Positions 1-8,297 of a DNA stretch of 41,254 bases are shown here, piece by piece. How positions within the stretch are numbered: the stretch's first letter is position 1; the number at the start of each line of letters is the position of its first letter. Position numbers and translations under genes: made by a program. The notes below the pieces were generated by a model. It did no database searches and had not been told where the DNA came from. It worked only from the letters and a program-made list of their open reading frames with translations. Source of the DNA: a bacterium (lineage in GTDB: Bacteria; Armatimonadota; Abditibacteriia; Abditibacteriales; Abditibacteriaceae); assembly GCA_004172935.1 (NCBI GenBank), contig SDZD01000055.1, forward strand, positions 1 through 41,254, given 5' to 3'.

Positions 1-1446
1 GGGGGCCACAGGGGCCACGGTTTCTTTTGGCTTTGGTTGCACGGCTGGGGCCGCAGGAGCGACGGGAGCCGGGGGGATGGTGACTGGAGCCACTTCGCGT
101 GCGGCGGGCTGTTGAAGGGGCGTTTGTGGGGCAACAGTGGCCTCTGCTGCGACAGTCACAGGGGCTACTACGGTTTCTTCGGTTGCGACTGCGACCGGGG
201 CCGACTCGGTGACGTGTGCTTGCGCGGCCACTTGAGCACGGCGAATTTCGGCTTGCCTCATTTCTTCGGCGCGGCGGGCGCTGCGTTCGGCATCCAGCCT
301 TTCGCGTTCGGCTTGTTCGCGCGCTTCGTTCATTTGTTTGAGTTCGCGCAACATATCCGAGTCGAAGCCTTCAGCTGAGCCGAAGCGTGCGTTGTATCGG
401 TTGGGGCGTGGCCCATCGGCATCTTCTTCCTCTTCGCCATTGGCGGCAACTGCGACCTGTACTGGAATGGCAACAGGGATGTAGGCCGGAAGTGGCGTCT
501 GTGCGGGTTCGGGGTTATCGAGGTTGGCGACGGCGCGCGGGTGATCGGGCATCAACCACATCGCGTAAATCATCGCCAACACGAGGGGAATGAGGAAGAA
601 CGATCCCTCGGCGCCGAAGCGCCCGCCCGACAATACCGAAATGCCGGTTTCCTGCACATCAAACAAATGGAAGATGGGGATGCCCGAAACCGGGAGCGAG
701 AACACGCAGCCCAGTAACCAGTTCCACGCGACGTGGAAGCCAATCGGGAACCATAGCGACCCTGTTTTGCGATAGGACACCGCGAAGAAGACGGCGATGA
801 GGAACAGGTTGGGGAGACCGGCGATTGCGGCTTTCATCACTTCGGGATTGGTCGCACCATTCATGAGGTGAACCGCCGCGAACACGACTCCTTGAATGAT
901 GACGGCGGCGGGCCAGCCCAACCACTGGCGCAGGTTCGTCATGCCGTAGCCGCGAAACACCGTCTCCTCGAAGAAGCCAACCGCCACGAACGCGAGGGCA
1001 AAGCCCAGCAACTGTGTGAAGGCGTAAGCCGCGCTGTGGGTTTGCACCTGTGTCGACCAGCCGCCAAAGCGAATGGTGCCCGCTATCCACATCAGCGTGA
1101 ACAGCACCAACAAGGTCAGAAAGGCCGTCAGGGCGCCGCGCGCGAAGTTGGGTAAGGCCCGGTCGCGCGTAAAGCCCAGAGAGCGCCAACTGTATTTATC
1201 GACCTTGGTGCGGAATAGATAAACCACGCCCAGCGCGAACGGGTAGGAGATGACGGTCAGGTGCAGGGCATAGGTGGTGGCGAGGTCGAGGATGCGCTTC
1301 TCCAGAGGAAGGTTTGCCACTCCCAACCGACTGGAAAACGCCATCAACACCCCCAGACCAATTCCTTGAATGAACGAGACAACGGTGAGCAGGACCACGG
1401 CACAGAGTACCATGCGCCAGACCGGGTGCAATCGCGAGGCGGGCAT
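1..1446 (-). CDS. CPBP family intramembrane metalloprotease, 3' end outside window
   Basis: Predicted CPBP (Abi/Rce1-like) membrane protease, a family that cleaves substrates inside the membrane. The three family motifs are present: E160-E161 with R165 (FFEETVFRGYG), H193 (FAAVHLMNG) and H238 with N242 (GFHVAWNWL). Several hydrophobic segments lie between residues 10 and 300. After residue 300 the protein changes to a hydrophilic, Glu/Arg-rich coiled-coil-like stretch and then a Pro/Ala/Val-rich low-complexity tail that still runs open at base 1, so the C-terminus is missing. The start is the first ATG after an in-frame TAA a few codons upstream; no clear ribosome site is seen. Physiological substrate unknown. 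The long cytosolic-type tail is unusual for the family, whose core is usually 200-300 residues. Confidence 0.88.
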   Translation of the reverse strand, partial: MPASRLHPVWRMVLCAVVLLTVVSFIQGIGLGVLMAFSSRLGVANLPLEKRILDLATTYALHLTVISYPFALGVVYLFRTKVDKYSWRSLGFTRDRALPNFARGALTAFLTLLVLFTLMWIAGTIRFGGWSTQVQTHSAAYAFTQLLGFALAFVAVGFFEETVFRGYGMTNLRQWLGWPAAVIIQGVVFAAVHLMNGATNPEVMKAAIAGLPNLFLIAVFFAVSYRKTGSLWFPIGFHVAWNWLLGCVFSLPVSGIPIFHLFDVQETGISVLSGGRFGAEGSFFLIPLVLAMIYAMWLMPDHPRAVANLDNPEPAQTPLPAYIPVAIPVQVAVAANGEEEEDADGPRPNRYNARFGSAEGFDSDMLRELKQMNEAREQAERERLDAERSARRAEEMRQAEIRRAQVAAQAHVTESAPVAVATEETVVAPVTVAAEATVAPQTPLQQPAAREVAPVTIPPAPVAPAAPAVQPKPKETVAPVAP

Positions 1447-1483
1447 AAACGCCCGCAGTTTAAATCGGCCTTTGCCTTATGGC

Positions 1484-1709
1484 ATTTTTAAACACAGAGA
1501 ACACGGAGGAGAATAAGAAGCACAGAGGTTTTTGAGAGAGGGAATGTGGCTTGGGCGTTGTGGTGTTGGGGCAGGAGGATGGGATTTTTGAATTAACCGC
1601 AGAGGCGCGGAGACACAGAGGGGACTTCCATAAGAGGAGAAACGGGTAGAGGAGAAGATTTATCCATTGAAAACCTCTGTGCTTCTTATTCTCCTCTGTG
1701 TTTAAAAAT
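1484..1709. repeat. Large imperfect inverted repeat in a gene-free stretch
   Basis: Bases 1484-1532 and 1670-1709 are inverted copies of each other. The 40 bases of the right arm match the left arm exactly, except for 9 extra bases in the left arm (about 1499-1507). The spacer of about 137 bases holds a further element at 1591-1620. Apart from these, the gene-free stretch 1447-1785 holds only the stem-loop at 1737-1770. The AT-rich arms resemble intergenic repeats spread through many bacterial genomes; function unknown. Confidence 0.8.
1591..1620 (+). repeat. Dispersed repeat copy A (CAGAGGCGCGGAGACACAGAG type)
   Basis: This short purine-rich element matches, in inverse orientation, the element at 29522-29550 at about 24 of 29 positions. 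Similar 'cacagag / ctctgtg' units also make up the arms of the surrounding inverted repeat. The wording of the repeat recalls a widespread intergenic element in bacterial genomes (from general knowledge, not checked). Confidence 0.55.
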
Positions 1710-1736
1710 ACCTTTCAGGGTTGAAAATGGACGCGC

Positions 1737-1770
1737 GAAAGCAGACCGAACAAACATTCGGTCTGCTTTC
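1737..1770 (-). terminator. Stem-loop downstream of the hendecad protein gene
   Basis: A perfect 14-base stem (1737-1750 with 1757-1770) closes on a 6-base loop. It begins 16 bases after the stop codon of the minus-strand gene ending at 1786, which suits a transcription terminator or 3'-end stabiliser. There is no clean run of T after the stem on either strand, so an intrinsic terminator is likely but not certain. Confidence 0.65.
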
Positions 1771-1785
1771 CCATCGCGTTGTTAT

Positions 1786-2673
1786 TTAGTTGCGGTAGCC
1801 GTTCGAGTATTCGCTCGAATAGGAGCCGTTGCCGTTGAGGGCTGGGGTGTTGCTGTAGTCGTCGGGTTGGGGCGCAGGGCGAAGTGCGTCTTTGCCCTGT
1901 TCGACGCTGATTTGCAGTTTTTCCAGCACGCTGCCGACTTTTTCCAGTACGTCGAGGGCGTAGTGATCGGCGTGGTCGCGCATACCTTCGGCATCGCGTC
2001 CGGCGGAGTGAACCAGCGCTTCGGCCTCTTCGTGGGCGCGCAGGGTCACCGAGTGTTCGGCGACCATTTCATCGGCGTGGCGGCGAGCATCTGCCTCGAT
2101 GTGTCCGGCGCGGGCGTTGGCTTCGTCGATGGTGTCCTTGGCGTTGGCTTCGGCGTCGGCAGTCATTTTTTCCACGCGAGCCGTAATATCAGCGAAGGTA
2201 CGCTCGGCGCGGGCGTTGGCATCGCTGATGGTTTTTTCGGCTTTGGCGCTGGCCTCGGAGACGGTGCGGTCGGCGCGGGCGCTGGAGTCGGCGATCATCT
2301 TTTCGGAGCGCATTTGCGCGTCGCCCTGCAAGCGGTCGGCGTGCAATTTGGCTTCGGAAACGGTGCGCTCGGCCAACGATTTCGACTCGGCGATGGTGCG
2401 GTCGGCGCGGGTGCGCGCTTCGGTAACAACGCGCTCGGCTTCGCGCTCGGCGGTGTCGATGAGGCGGTCGGCCTCGGTCTGGGCGCTTTTCACGACCGCT
2501 TCGGCCTTACGCATCAGGTCTTCGGCTTCCTTCATCGACTTGGGAAGCGCCGAGCGCAGTTGCTGGATTTTGCCGAAAAATTCCTCCTCGTTGATCAGGC
2601 GCTTGCCCAGCAAGCCTCCCTTGGAATTTTCGACCAGTTGTTCAAGTTCATCAATAATGCGGAGAACGTTCAT
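1786..2673 (-). CDS. Hendecad-repeat coiled-coil protein
   Basis: 295 residues, no known enzymatic motif. Residues 1-50 form a small N-terminal domain (MNVLRIIDELEQLVENS, then NEEEFFGKIQQLR) that is found again, almost alone, in the gene at 3545-3742. Residues 68-210 are thirteen consecutive 11-residue repeats of the type ADRTVSEASAK / AEKTISDANAR, which predicts a long, probably right-handed coiled coil such as in ATP-synthase stalks or DivIVA-like scaffolds. The C-terminus is Asn/Ser/Tyr-rich and disordered. No signal peptide or membrane segment is seen. It starts 28 bases after the stop of rsmD with an AGGA ribosome site 8 bases before ATG, so the two genes are probably co-transcribed. A cytoskeletal or envelope-scaffold role is a guess. 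Confidence 0.8.
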   Translation of the reverse strand: MNVLRIIDELEQLVENSKGGLLGKRLINEEEFFGKIQQLRSALPKSMKEAEDLMRKAEAVVKSAQTEADRLIDTAEREAERVVTEARTRADRTIAESKSLAERTVSEAKLHADRLQGDAQMRSEKMIADSSARADRTVSEASAKAEKTISDANARAERTFADITARVEKMTADAEANAKDTIDEANARAGHIEADARRHADEMVAEHSVTLRAHEEAEALVHSAGRDAEGMRDHADHYALDVLEKVGSVLEKLQISVEQGKDALRPAPQPDDYSNTPALNGNGSYSSEYSNGYRN

Positions 2674-2701
2674 AATATGTCCTAAAAGTGCTGTATTACA
2701 A

Positions 2702-3298
2702 TTACTCGGCTTGCGCCGTTTCGGTTGTTTTGGGGACGAAAAACGACAATCCCGACTCGCCCGCTTTTTTGAAACGTAACAGTCGCAAATTGTCCAAAGA
2801 GGGCAGTTCGACGCGAATCGAATGCTGAATCACGACGATTGGCCCACGAAAATCGTCCAATTCATTATGGAATAAACCAGGGCTTGCGTCTATTCGTTTG
2901 GCAATCTCTCCCGCCTCATTTGGGTGTGTAAATGGCGGGTCGGCGAACACAATATCGAACTTTTCGTGGCTTTCCACGAGCTTATCGACAGAAGAACGCG
3001 CATTGGCTGACCACACCTGCGACAGCGTTTTGAGTTTTAAAGTCACCAAGTTTTCTTTCAGGGGTTTAACCGCCCTGAAATCATCCTCAATGAATATGCA
3101 AAACTCGGCCCCACGCGACAGCGCTTCGATACCAACCGAGCCGCTACCGGCATAAAGGTCAAGAAAGCGCGCGCCCACAACTCGCTCGCCGAGCGAATTA
3201 AAGAGCATCTCGCGCGTGCGCCCATCAGTCGGGCGCGTCGAGGGACCGGGGGGCGCGACCAGCGTTCTCCCTCGTAATGTTCCACCTTCTACTCTCAT
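2702..3298 (-). CDS. rsmD: 16S rRNA (guanine(966)-N2)-methyltransferase RsmD
   Basis: RsmD methylates G966 of 16S rRNA in the assembled small subunit, using S-adenosylmethionine. The 198 residues match the usual family length. The N-terminus shows RVEGGTLRGRTL and the RPTDGRTREMLFNSL block typical of RsmD. The SAM-binding loop FLDLYAGSGSVGIEALSRG lies at residues 46-63 and the catalytic DPPF at 120-123. The gene leads a probable two-gene unit with the hendecad protein. The upstream bases contain TGTAAT five bases before the ATG and no ribosome site, so the mRNA may be leaderless or nearly so. The usual neighbour coaD is not present here. Confidence 0.95.
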   Translation of the reverse strand: MRVEGGTLRGRTLVAPPGPSTRPTDGRTREMLFNSLGERVVGARFLDLYAGSGSVGIEALSRGAEFCIFIEDDFRAVKPLKENLVTLKLKTLSQVWSANARSSVDKLVESHEKFDIVFADPPFTHPNEAGEIAKRIDASPGLFHNELDDFRGPIVVIQHSIRVELPSLDNLRLLRFKKAGESGLSFFVPKTTETAQAE

Positions 3299-3544
3299 GA
3301 ATCATTACAGTTAACCCTACATCGACCCCACCTCGCCGCCCCATGAAGCGCTTCTTTACACCTGTCAGCAAGATAATGGCGCGAATTTTAGGGGAATTGT
3401 TACATTGACAAACTAGTTTGAGTTTTTTCTTAGAATAGGCGAGGCGAGTGAATCAACGGGTTGCCATCGAATAATCAGTTAGAAAATTAGAGCGAATATA
3501 TATCGCCCTGTGTTCTCCCCTACATAGCTTCTTCCAAGATAGGG

Positions 3545-3742
3545 TTACTTAGGTTGCTTGTTTCTCGACTCGACCACTTCGTGCTTTAACTGTTCGGCGG
3601 CTTCTGGCGTTTGGGGGAGGGAGGCGCGCAACTGCTGAATTTTGCCGAAGAACTGCTCTTCGTTAACCAGGCGTTTGCCGAACAAACCACTGGATTTCTC
3701 GACTAGAGTTTCAAGTTCTTCGATGAGTTGGAGGGTGTTCAC
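3545..3742 (-). CDS. Short paralogue of the hendecad protein N-terminal domain
   Basis: 65 residues starting at GTG. The protein copies residues 1-45 of the hendecad protein at 1786-2673: MNTLQLIEELETLVEKS, then GKRLVNEEQFFGKIQQLR, with mostly conservative changes. It stops after a short charged tail instead of running into a coiled coil. The change pattern (substitutions rather than stops or frameshifts) suggests a maintained gene rather than a relic. No ribosome site is evident. It may compete with, cap or dimerise with the long protein through the shared domain; this is inference. The AT-rich gap to rsmD (3299-3544) holds nothing else that I can support. Confidence 0.65.
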   Translation of the reverse strand: MNTLQLIEELETLVEKSSGLFGKRLVNEEQFFGKIQQLRASLPQTPEAAEQLKHEVVESRNKQPK

Positions 3743-3842
3743 GAGGGTATCCGATAGCTTAACCCGTCTCAGAGCAGAGGTAAGAGTTAAGCCCTTTGAA
3801 GTATCGACTCATTGTGTCATTCCGAACTAGAGGAGACTCACT

Positions 3843-4001
3843 TTAAGTGGCACTTTGGCCTTGTTCATTCTGTTCGCCAGATTCCTTGTTTTCAATCTCT
3901 GTCAGTACATCGTCCGCTGGGCGACCGGGAAAATCATTCTTCTTGGCTTCAAGGACTCGTGTGCGGAGTAGTTCTTTTTCGCTGTTCGAGATTTCATCCA
4001 T
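3843..4001 (-). CDS. Small 52-residue hydrophilic protein downstream of recG
   Basis: The ATG lies 11 bases after the TAA stop of recG and has a good ribosome site (AAGGGAG, 6 bases upstream), so it is likely translated from the recG message. The product is MDEISNSEKELLRTRV followed by LEAKKNDFPGRPADDVL and an acidic, Gln-rich tail. The middle faintly recalls small proteins annotated as putative addiction-module components (an R-x-x-E then N-x-x-G-R-P-x-x-x-V pattern), but no toxin gene follows. The function is unknown and the gene could be overlooked because of its size. Confidence 0.55.
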   Translation of the reverse strand: MDEISNSEKELLRTRVLEAKKNDFPGRPADDVLTEIENKESGEQNEQGQSAT

Positions 4002-4012
4002 TGTTTTCTCCC

Positions 4013-6505
4013 TTAGCTCGTTTGCACGAGGCTCAATTTGTCGCCCCAGAAGCGTTGCAGGGCGTTGCGCAAATGGGCGTGTTCGGGGTCTTCGAGATTG
4101 GGGTCTTCGCTGACCACGTCCCAGGCCGCTTCGCGGGCGGTTTGGATGACTTCGATGTCGTTGATGAGGTCGGCGATGCGGAAGTCGGGCATACCGCTCT
4201 GGCGGGTGCCGTACAGTTCGCCGCTGCCGCGCAACTTCAAATCTTCCTCGGCGATTTCGAAGCCGTTCTGGGTTTGGCACATCACGTTGAGGCGCACCTT
4301 GCCCTCGTCGCTTTTCGGGTTCGCCAGCAGGATGCACATGCTTTTGTGCTGGCCGCGCCCGACGCGCCCTCGTAACTGGTGTAATTGGCTCAGGCCAAAG
4401 CGGTCGGCGTCCTCAATGAGCATGATGGTCGAGTTCGGCACGTCCACGCCAACTTCGATGACGGTGGTCGAAACCAACACGTCGAACATCTGGGCGCGGA
4501 ACAGCTCCATTTGCTCGTCGCGCTCGATAACATCGAGTTGACCGTGAACTAACCCGACGCGCACATCCTTCAACTCTTCGGCGCGCAGTCGTTCGGCGAG
4601 GGCGACCGCCGCTTGCAGGTTGGCCAACTTCTCCGACTCTTCGACCAGAGGGCACACTACGTAGGCTTGGCGGCCTTTTTTGACTTCGGCCAGCACGTAA
4701 TTGTAGGCCCGTTCGCGCGCTTCGGGTTTGATTTTTATGGTCTTGATGGGCTGGCGACCGGGCGGCAGTTCGTCCAGCACCGAAACATCCAAATCGCCGT
4801 AGATGGTGAGCGCCATCGTGCGCGGAATGGGCGTTGCTGTCATCACCAACACGTCGGGGCGAATGCCGCCCGCACCTTTTTTCGCTAGGGCCGCGCGCTG
4901 CATGACGCCGAAGCGATGCTGCTCGTCCACCACGCACACGCCCAACTTCTGGAACTCGACGTTTTCCTGAATCAGCGCGTGTGTGCCAACCACGACATGA
5001 ATGCGGCCCTCGGCCAAATCTGCCAGAATCTGCCGTTTGTTTTTCGCCTTCAAGCTGCCTTCGAGTAACCCGACCTCGACGCCCAGTGGCTCTAGAATGC
5101 GGCGCAACACGTAGAAATGTTGTTCGCTGAGGATTTCGGTGGGGGCCAGCAGCGCGCCTTGAAATCCGGCTTTGAAGGCCGACCACAGCGCATAGGCCGC
5201 GACGATGGTTTTGCCCGAACCCACATCTCCGTGCAACAGGCGGTTCATCGGGCGAGGACTCTTCAAGTCCTTGCGAATCTCGTTCATCACGCGCTTTTGC
5301 GCGCCCGTCAATTTGAAGGGCAGGGCGGCGAGGAACTTCTTGATTTCTTCGTCGGGAACGATGTGGCGGATACCGACTTCGTCCAAATGCGCCGCGCGCT
5401 TTTTCTGCGCTAGGGCGACTTGAAGCAGAAACAACTCTTCGAACACCAGTCGGTAGCGCGCGGTTTCCTTGTCTTCCCACTCTTCGGGGCCATGAATCGA
5501 GCGCAGTGCCGTCTCTAAGTCAACGAGGCTGAACTCTTCGCGCAATCGCTCTGGAATTGGGTCGGGGATGCGGCCCGCGCACTTGAGCAGCGCGTCTTCG
5601 GTGGCGCGGCGCAGGTTCGATTGGAACAAGCCCTCGGTGAGTGGATAGACCGGGACGATTTTGCCAACCTGCGAACCATCTTCGTCGCCGATGAACTCGA
5701 ACTCCGGCGTGTCGATTTGGCGGTAGCCGTTGAAATCGGCGATTTTGCCGTACACGAACAGCTTTTGCCCGACTTTGAACTGCTTCTCGCGCCACGCCTG
5801 GTTCCACCACTGCAAGTCGATTTGCGCGGTTCCGTCGCCGACGCGCACCTTCGTTACCGAACGATTGCCCGCGCCCATTTTGCGCGTCTGCGGCTCGTAT
5901 AGCACTTCGGCCAGGAACGAATCTTTCTCGCCGGTTTCGATTTCAGCGAGCGAGCGTACAAGGCGCCTGTCTTCGTAGCGCGCCGGAAAATGCAGCAGCA
6001 AGTCGCCGACGGTGGTGATGCCCCACTTCGCCAATAGCTTGGCTTTTTGTGGGCCGACGCCCTTCAAATAGGTGACGTTTTCTTCGAGTGGGTTGTCCGA
6101 TTCGCGCACACGCGGCATCGGGGGAGGCGTGGGCTTCGGCTCCTCGATCACAACTTCGGGATGAGCAGATGGAGTTGAGAAGCGCTCGGAGTTGGTTTCG
6201 TACAGCGGGGCGCTATCGAGGGTGTCTTCGAGTTTTTCCAGCAGTTGCGACGAAATCCACACGATGTCGCGGCGTCGTTCTTCTTGTTCGCGCGGATAGA
6301 GTTTCCAGATGTCGTGTAGCCGTTGCAGCGAGAACTCGCAGTTGGCGGGCACCTGATCGGAACCGTCGTCGATAGCCGTTAGCGCTTGCCCCGTCAGCCT
6401 GACGAAATATTGGGCCGTGCCCTCTGGCACGGCGATATTCATAAATTCAGTTCGTTCTTCATCGGGCAAAGGGCGCCGCAGGGCTTCTATGGTTTCGCGC
6501 AACAT
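4013..6505 (-). CDS. recG: ATP-dependent DNA helicase RecG
   Basis: RecG is a superfamily 2 helicase that remodels stalled replication forks and branched recombination intermediates. At 830 residues it is longer than the E. coli protein (693) because of an N-terminal extension of about 135 residues that is mostly helical and acidic, ending in a proline-rich linker. The wedge domain follows (YLKGVGPQKAKLLAKWGI, about residue 143). The helicase motifs are clear: Walker A GDVGSGKT near 425, DEQHRFGVMQR near 524 (a DEQH box, as usual in RecG), MTATPIPRT, and the C-terminal VIEVGVDVPN and QLRGRVGRG. The start at 6505 has no obvious ribosome site. A 52-residue gene follows 11 bases after its stop. 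Confidence 0.96.
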   Translation of the reverse strand: MLRETIEALRRPLPDEERTEFMNIAVPEGTAQYFVRLTGQALTAIDDGSDQVPANCEFSLQRLHDIWKLYPREQEERRRDIVWISSQLLEKLEDTLDSAPLYETNSERFSTPSAHPEVVIEEPKPTPPPMPRVRESDNPLEENVTYLKGVGPQKAKLLAKWGITTVGDLLLHFPARYEDRRLVRSLAEIETGEKDSFLAEVLYEPQTRKMGAGNRSVTKVRVGDGTAQIDLQWWNQAWREKQFKVGQKLFVYGKIADFNGYRQIDTPEFEFIGDEDGSQVGKIVPVYPLTEGLFQSNLRRATEDALLKCAGRIPDPIPERLREEFSLVDLETALRSIHGPEEWEDKETARYRLVFEELFLLQVALAQKKRAAHLDEVGIRHIVPDEEIKKFLAALPFKLTGAQKRVMNEIRKDLKSPRPMNRLLHGDVGSGKTIVAAYALWSAFKAGFQGALLAPTEILSEQHFYVLRRILEPLGVEVGLLEGSLKAKNKRQILADLAEGRIHVVVGTHALIQENVEFQKLGVCVVDEQHRFGVMQRAALAKKGAGGIRPDVLVMTATPIPRTMALTIYGDLDVSVLDELPPGRQPIKTIKIKPEARERAYNYVLAEVKKGRQAYVVCPLVEESEKLANLQAAVALAERLRAEELKDVRVGLVHGQLDVIERDEQMELFRAQMFDVLVSTTVIEVGVDVPNSTIMLIEDADRFGLSQLHQLRGRVGRGQHKSMCILLANPKSDEGKVRLNVMCQTQNGFEIAEEDLKLRGSGELYGTRQSGMPDFRIADLINDIEVIQTAREAAWDVVSEDPNLEDPEHAHLRNALQRFWGDKLSLVQTS

Positions 6506-6615
6506 CGGTTTCAGTTTCGAGTGGTGAGTTCGGAGTCATGAGTTTAACGTACCGCGATTTTGATTCTCACTGTTGGCGGTGAATTATATGAAAACCCCTT
6601 TTACTCCCACTCTCT

Positions 6616-7209
6616 CTACTGTTTTTGCAATGGGTCGAACGCCGTTTTGGACTGTTCCGCAGCCAATGCACGCCGATAAATGACGACTTGGCGCACGTCG
6701 CGGTTGCTGAGTACCACTAATCGGCCATCGCGGTCGCGTAGCCATGTGCCGCGCAGCGTCCAACGCTCGACTGTGCCCTGCACGCCGTTCACTTCGACGG
6801 CATCGCCGGGAGCGAGGGTGTCTTCGCTTAGCAGCGCGAAGCCCTGCGCGATGTCCTGCATCAGTGGCATCAGTGCCAGACCGAACAACAGCGCGACTGC
6901 ACCAATCGAAAGCGCCAGTTCCAGCACGGGAAGCCCGAACACGTTGAAGATGAGTACCAACGCCACCGAGTAGAGCAGGGTGCGTAGCGCCATCTTCGGC
7001 GTTTTGATTAAAGTGGCGCGGCGCAACTGGCGCCAGCGTGCTTCGCGTTCGCCACCGAGTTTGGCGAAGGGCGCTGTCATTTTTTCGATTCGGGTGCCCA
7101 GAAACCACGCGGCAGCTTCAAACGCGATAGCGATGAAGATAACGCGCACGGCGATGAAGATGAATGTTGGCCAGCGCGCGAGCAGGTCGGCAAACGTAGA
7201 TTGCAGCAT
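6616..7209 (-). CDS. Small MscS-type mechanosensitive channel protein
   Basis: 197 residues. Membrane segments lie at about residues 14-36, 80-105 and 107-135. The third matches the pore helix region of MscS (IGAVALLFGLALMPLMQDI), and it is followed by the beta domain signature GDAVEVNGVQGTVERWTLRGTWLRD and the LVVLSNRDV segment. MscS-family channels open under membrane tension and release solutes during hypo-osmotic shock. The C-terminal alpha-beta domain of E. coli MscS (286 residues) is largely absent, so this is a minimal form. No ribosome site is visible; TAAAAT lies 9 bases before the ATG, a leaderless-type arrangement. Confidence 0.85.
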   Translation of the reverse strand: MLQSTFADLLARWPTFIFIAVRVIFIAIAFEAAAWFLGTRIEKMTAPFAKLGGEREARWRQLRRATLIKTPKMALRTLLYSVALVLIFNVFGLPVLELALSIGAVALLFGLALMPLMQDIAQGFALLSEDTLAPGDAVEVNGVQGTVERWTLRGTWLRDRDGRLVVLSNRDVRQVVIYRRALAAEQSKTAFDPLQKQ

Positions 7210-7265
7210 GGAGAAAGAATTTTAACTGTCCGTCAAACCTTGAATCATTTTTCAGGCGGCGAGTC

Positions 7266-7742
7266 TCAACGCAGTGGGCGTTGAGCCAACGGGCCGTGTT
7301 TCAGTAGGAGTGTGAAACCCCACATGAAGAGCGCGCTTGCACATGCAATCGTGCAGCCAGAATAGGCCAGTGCATCGACATAGGGCTGGCCGTTTTGTGT
7401 GAAAGATGCGGGGGCATTGATAATCAGGGGAAGCGGCAACAGAATCCCCCATATACCCACAGTGCCCGAAATCCACCCCGCCATTTGAAATCGCCCATGT
7501 TTTGTCGCCAGCAGGGCAATTACGGCTGCGGCTCCAAAGACGCCTCCAAGTGCCGAAACAGCGCAACCAAGAAAGATGAATTCCACATCATGTACAATTG
7601 GCATCAGTTGAGTTACGGATAGGCTTGTACCACTTCCGACAATCGATGAGCCTGCGAAGGCCCCCGCCGCCACTTTAACAAGCTGTAAAAGCCGTCGTTT
7701 CATGGCTGCGCGCTTGAGAATCCGTTTGATTTCTGAGTTCAT
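7266..7742 (-). CDS. Small integral membrane protein, unknown function
   Basis: 158 residues from the chosen ATG at 7742; an open frame extends further upstream, but that part overlaps the preceding gene and looks like its shadow. The start MNSEIKRILKRAAMKRR gives a basic N-terminus followed by four hydrophobic segments, consistent with a four-helix inner-membrane protein with positive cytosolic end. No family is recognised. It lies 5 bases after the stop of the Imm-5-like gene, so both are probably on one message, which makes a partner role possible but unproven. Confidence 0.6.
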   Translation of the reverse strand: MNSEIKRILKRAAMKRRLLQLVKVAAGAFAGSSIVGSGTSLSVTQLMPIVHDVEFIFLGCAVSALGGVFGAAAVIALLATKHGRFQMAGWISGTVGIWGILLPLPLIINAPASFTQNGQPYVDALAYSGCTIACASALFMWGFTLLLKHGPLAQRPLR

Positions 7743-7747
7743 GTCGC

Positions 7748-8263
7748 TTAGTAATCGAAGACGTACCAACAGGCATGATTGCGGAGCCGCTGGTCTTCGA
7801 GCACGAGTTCGCGGATTTCTTCGGGAAGTTGCTCGCGTTGCCATTGGCATTCCTTCCGTCCGGCTTGTTCACGTTCGTTTTTAGGCGCTCCTGCTTGAAC
7901 TGCTTTAATCGCGTAGGCCGCTGCGCCAAGTTCATGGGCGGCGACATGTGGCACCACTGCCGCCTGACCTGCTGCGTATGCCGCATGGCGCGCCGCACCT
8001 TTCAAATCTCTGGCTGCTGTGTTCGCTCCACCCGCTGCGGCCCGCGCCACCGACATGGTGACTTCGCCGCGCACCCACGCCCACGCCTGTTCGATGGCAT
8101 GGCGTGGGCGGTCATCTTCGGGGCACTCTTGCTCGAAGAAATGCAGCACATGGGCTGCGCAGTTCGCAGCCCACTGTGCCAGTAAGTGATGGTTGGCGTC
8201 GCTGAGCGTGCCGCCACGGCGGATGGTGATAAATCGAGGATCGCGCGGTTGAGTGAGAATCAT
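7748..8263 (-). CDS. Imm-5-like putative immunity protein
   Basis: 171 residues matching the pattern of proteins annotated as 'putative immunity protein' (Imm-5-like helical repeat). Seen are ITIRRGGTLSDANHHLLAQWA, AWAWVRGEVTMSVAR, AAHELGAAAYAIKAVQAG and the ending EDQRLRNHACWYVFDY. It is alpha-helical and alanine-rich with no signal peptide. The family name comes from comparative genomics of polymorphic toxin systems, but many members, like this one, have no toxin gene beside them. Here the neighbours are a small membrane protein downstream and a secreted protein gene upstream, so a real immunity role is doubtful. Confidence 0.75.
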   Translation of the reverse strand: MILTQPRDPRFITIRRGGTLSDANHHLLAQWAANCAAHVLHFFEQECPEDDRPRHAIEQAWAWVRGEVTMSVARAAAGGANTAARDLKGAARHAAYAAGQAAVVPHVAAHELGAAAYAIKAVQAGAPKNEREQAGRKECQWQREQLPEEIRELVLEDQRLRNHACWYVFDY

Positions 8264-8297
8264 GCGAACACACCCACAGGGGAAAGAGGAGCGAGAT

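Noticed and set aside
1867..2685. Plus-strand Gly/Phe-rich open frame of 272 codons opposite the hendecad gene
   Set aside because: Its periodicity mirrors the 11-residue repeat of the real minus-strand gene.
3405..3436. TTGACA followed by TAGAAT as a plus-strand promoter
   Set aside because: The spacing is 20 bases, longer than usual, and no plus-strand gene follows before 16080.
7743..7850. N-terminal extension of the small membrane protein
   Set aside because: The extension overlaps the Imm-5-like gene and is Arg/Pro-rich like an out-of-frame shadow; the ATG at 7742 fits a membrane protein start.
7748..8263. A toxin-immunity locus around the Imm-5-like gene
   Set aside because: No toxin domain or secretion gene is found on either side.
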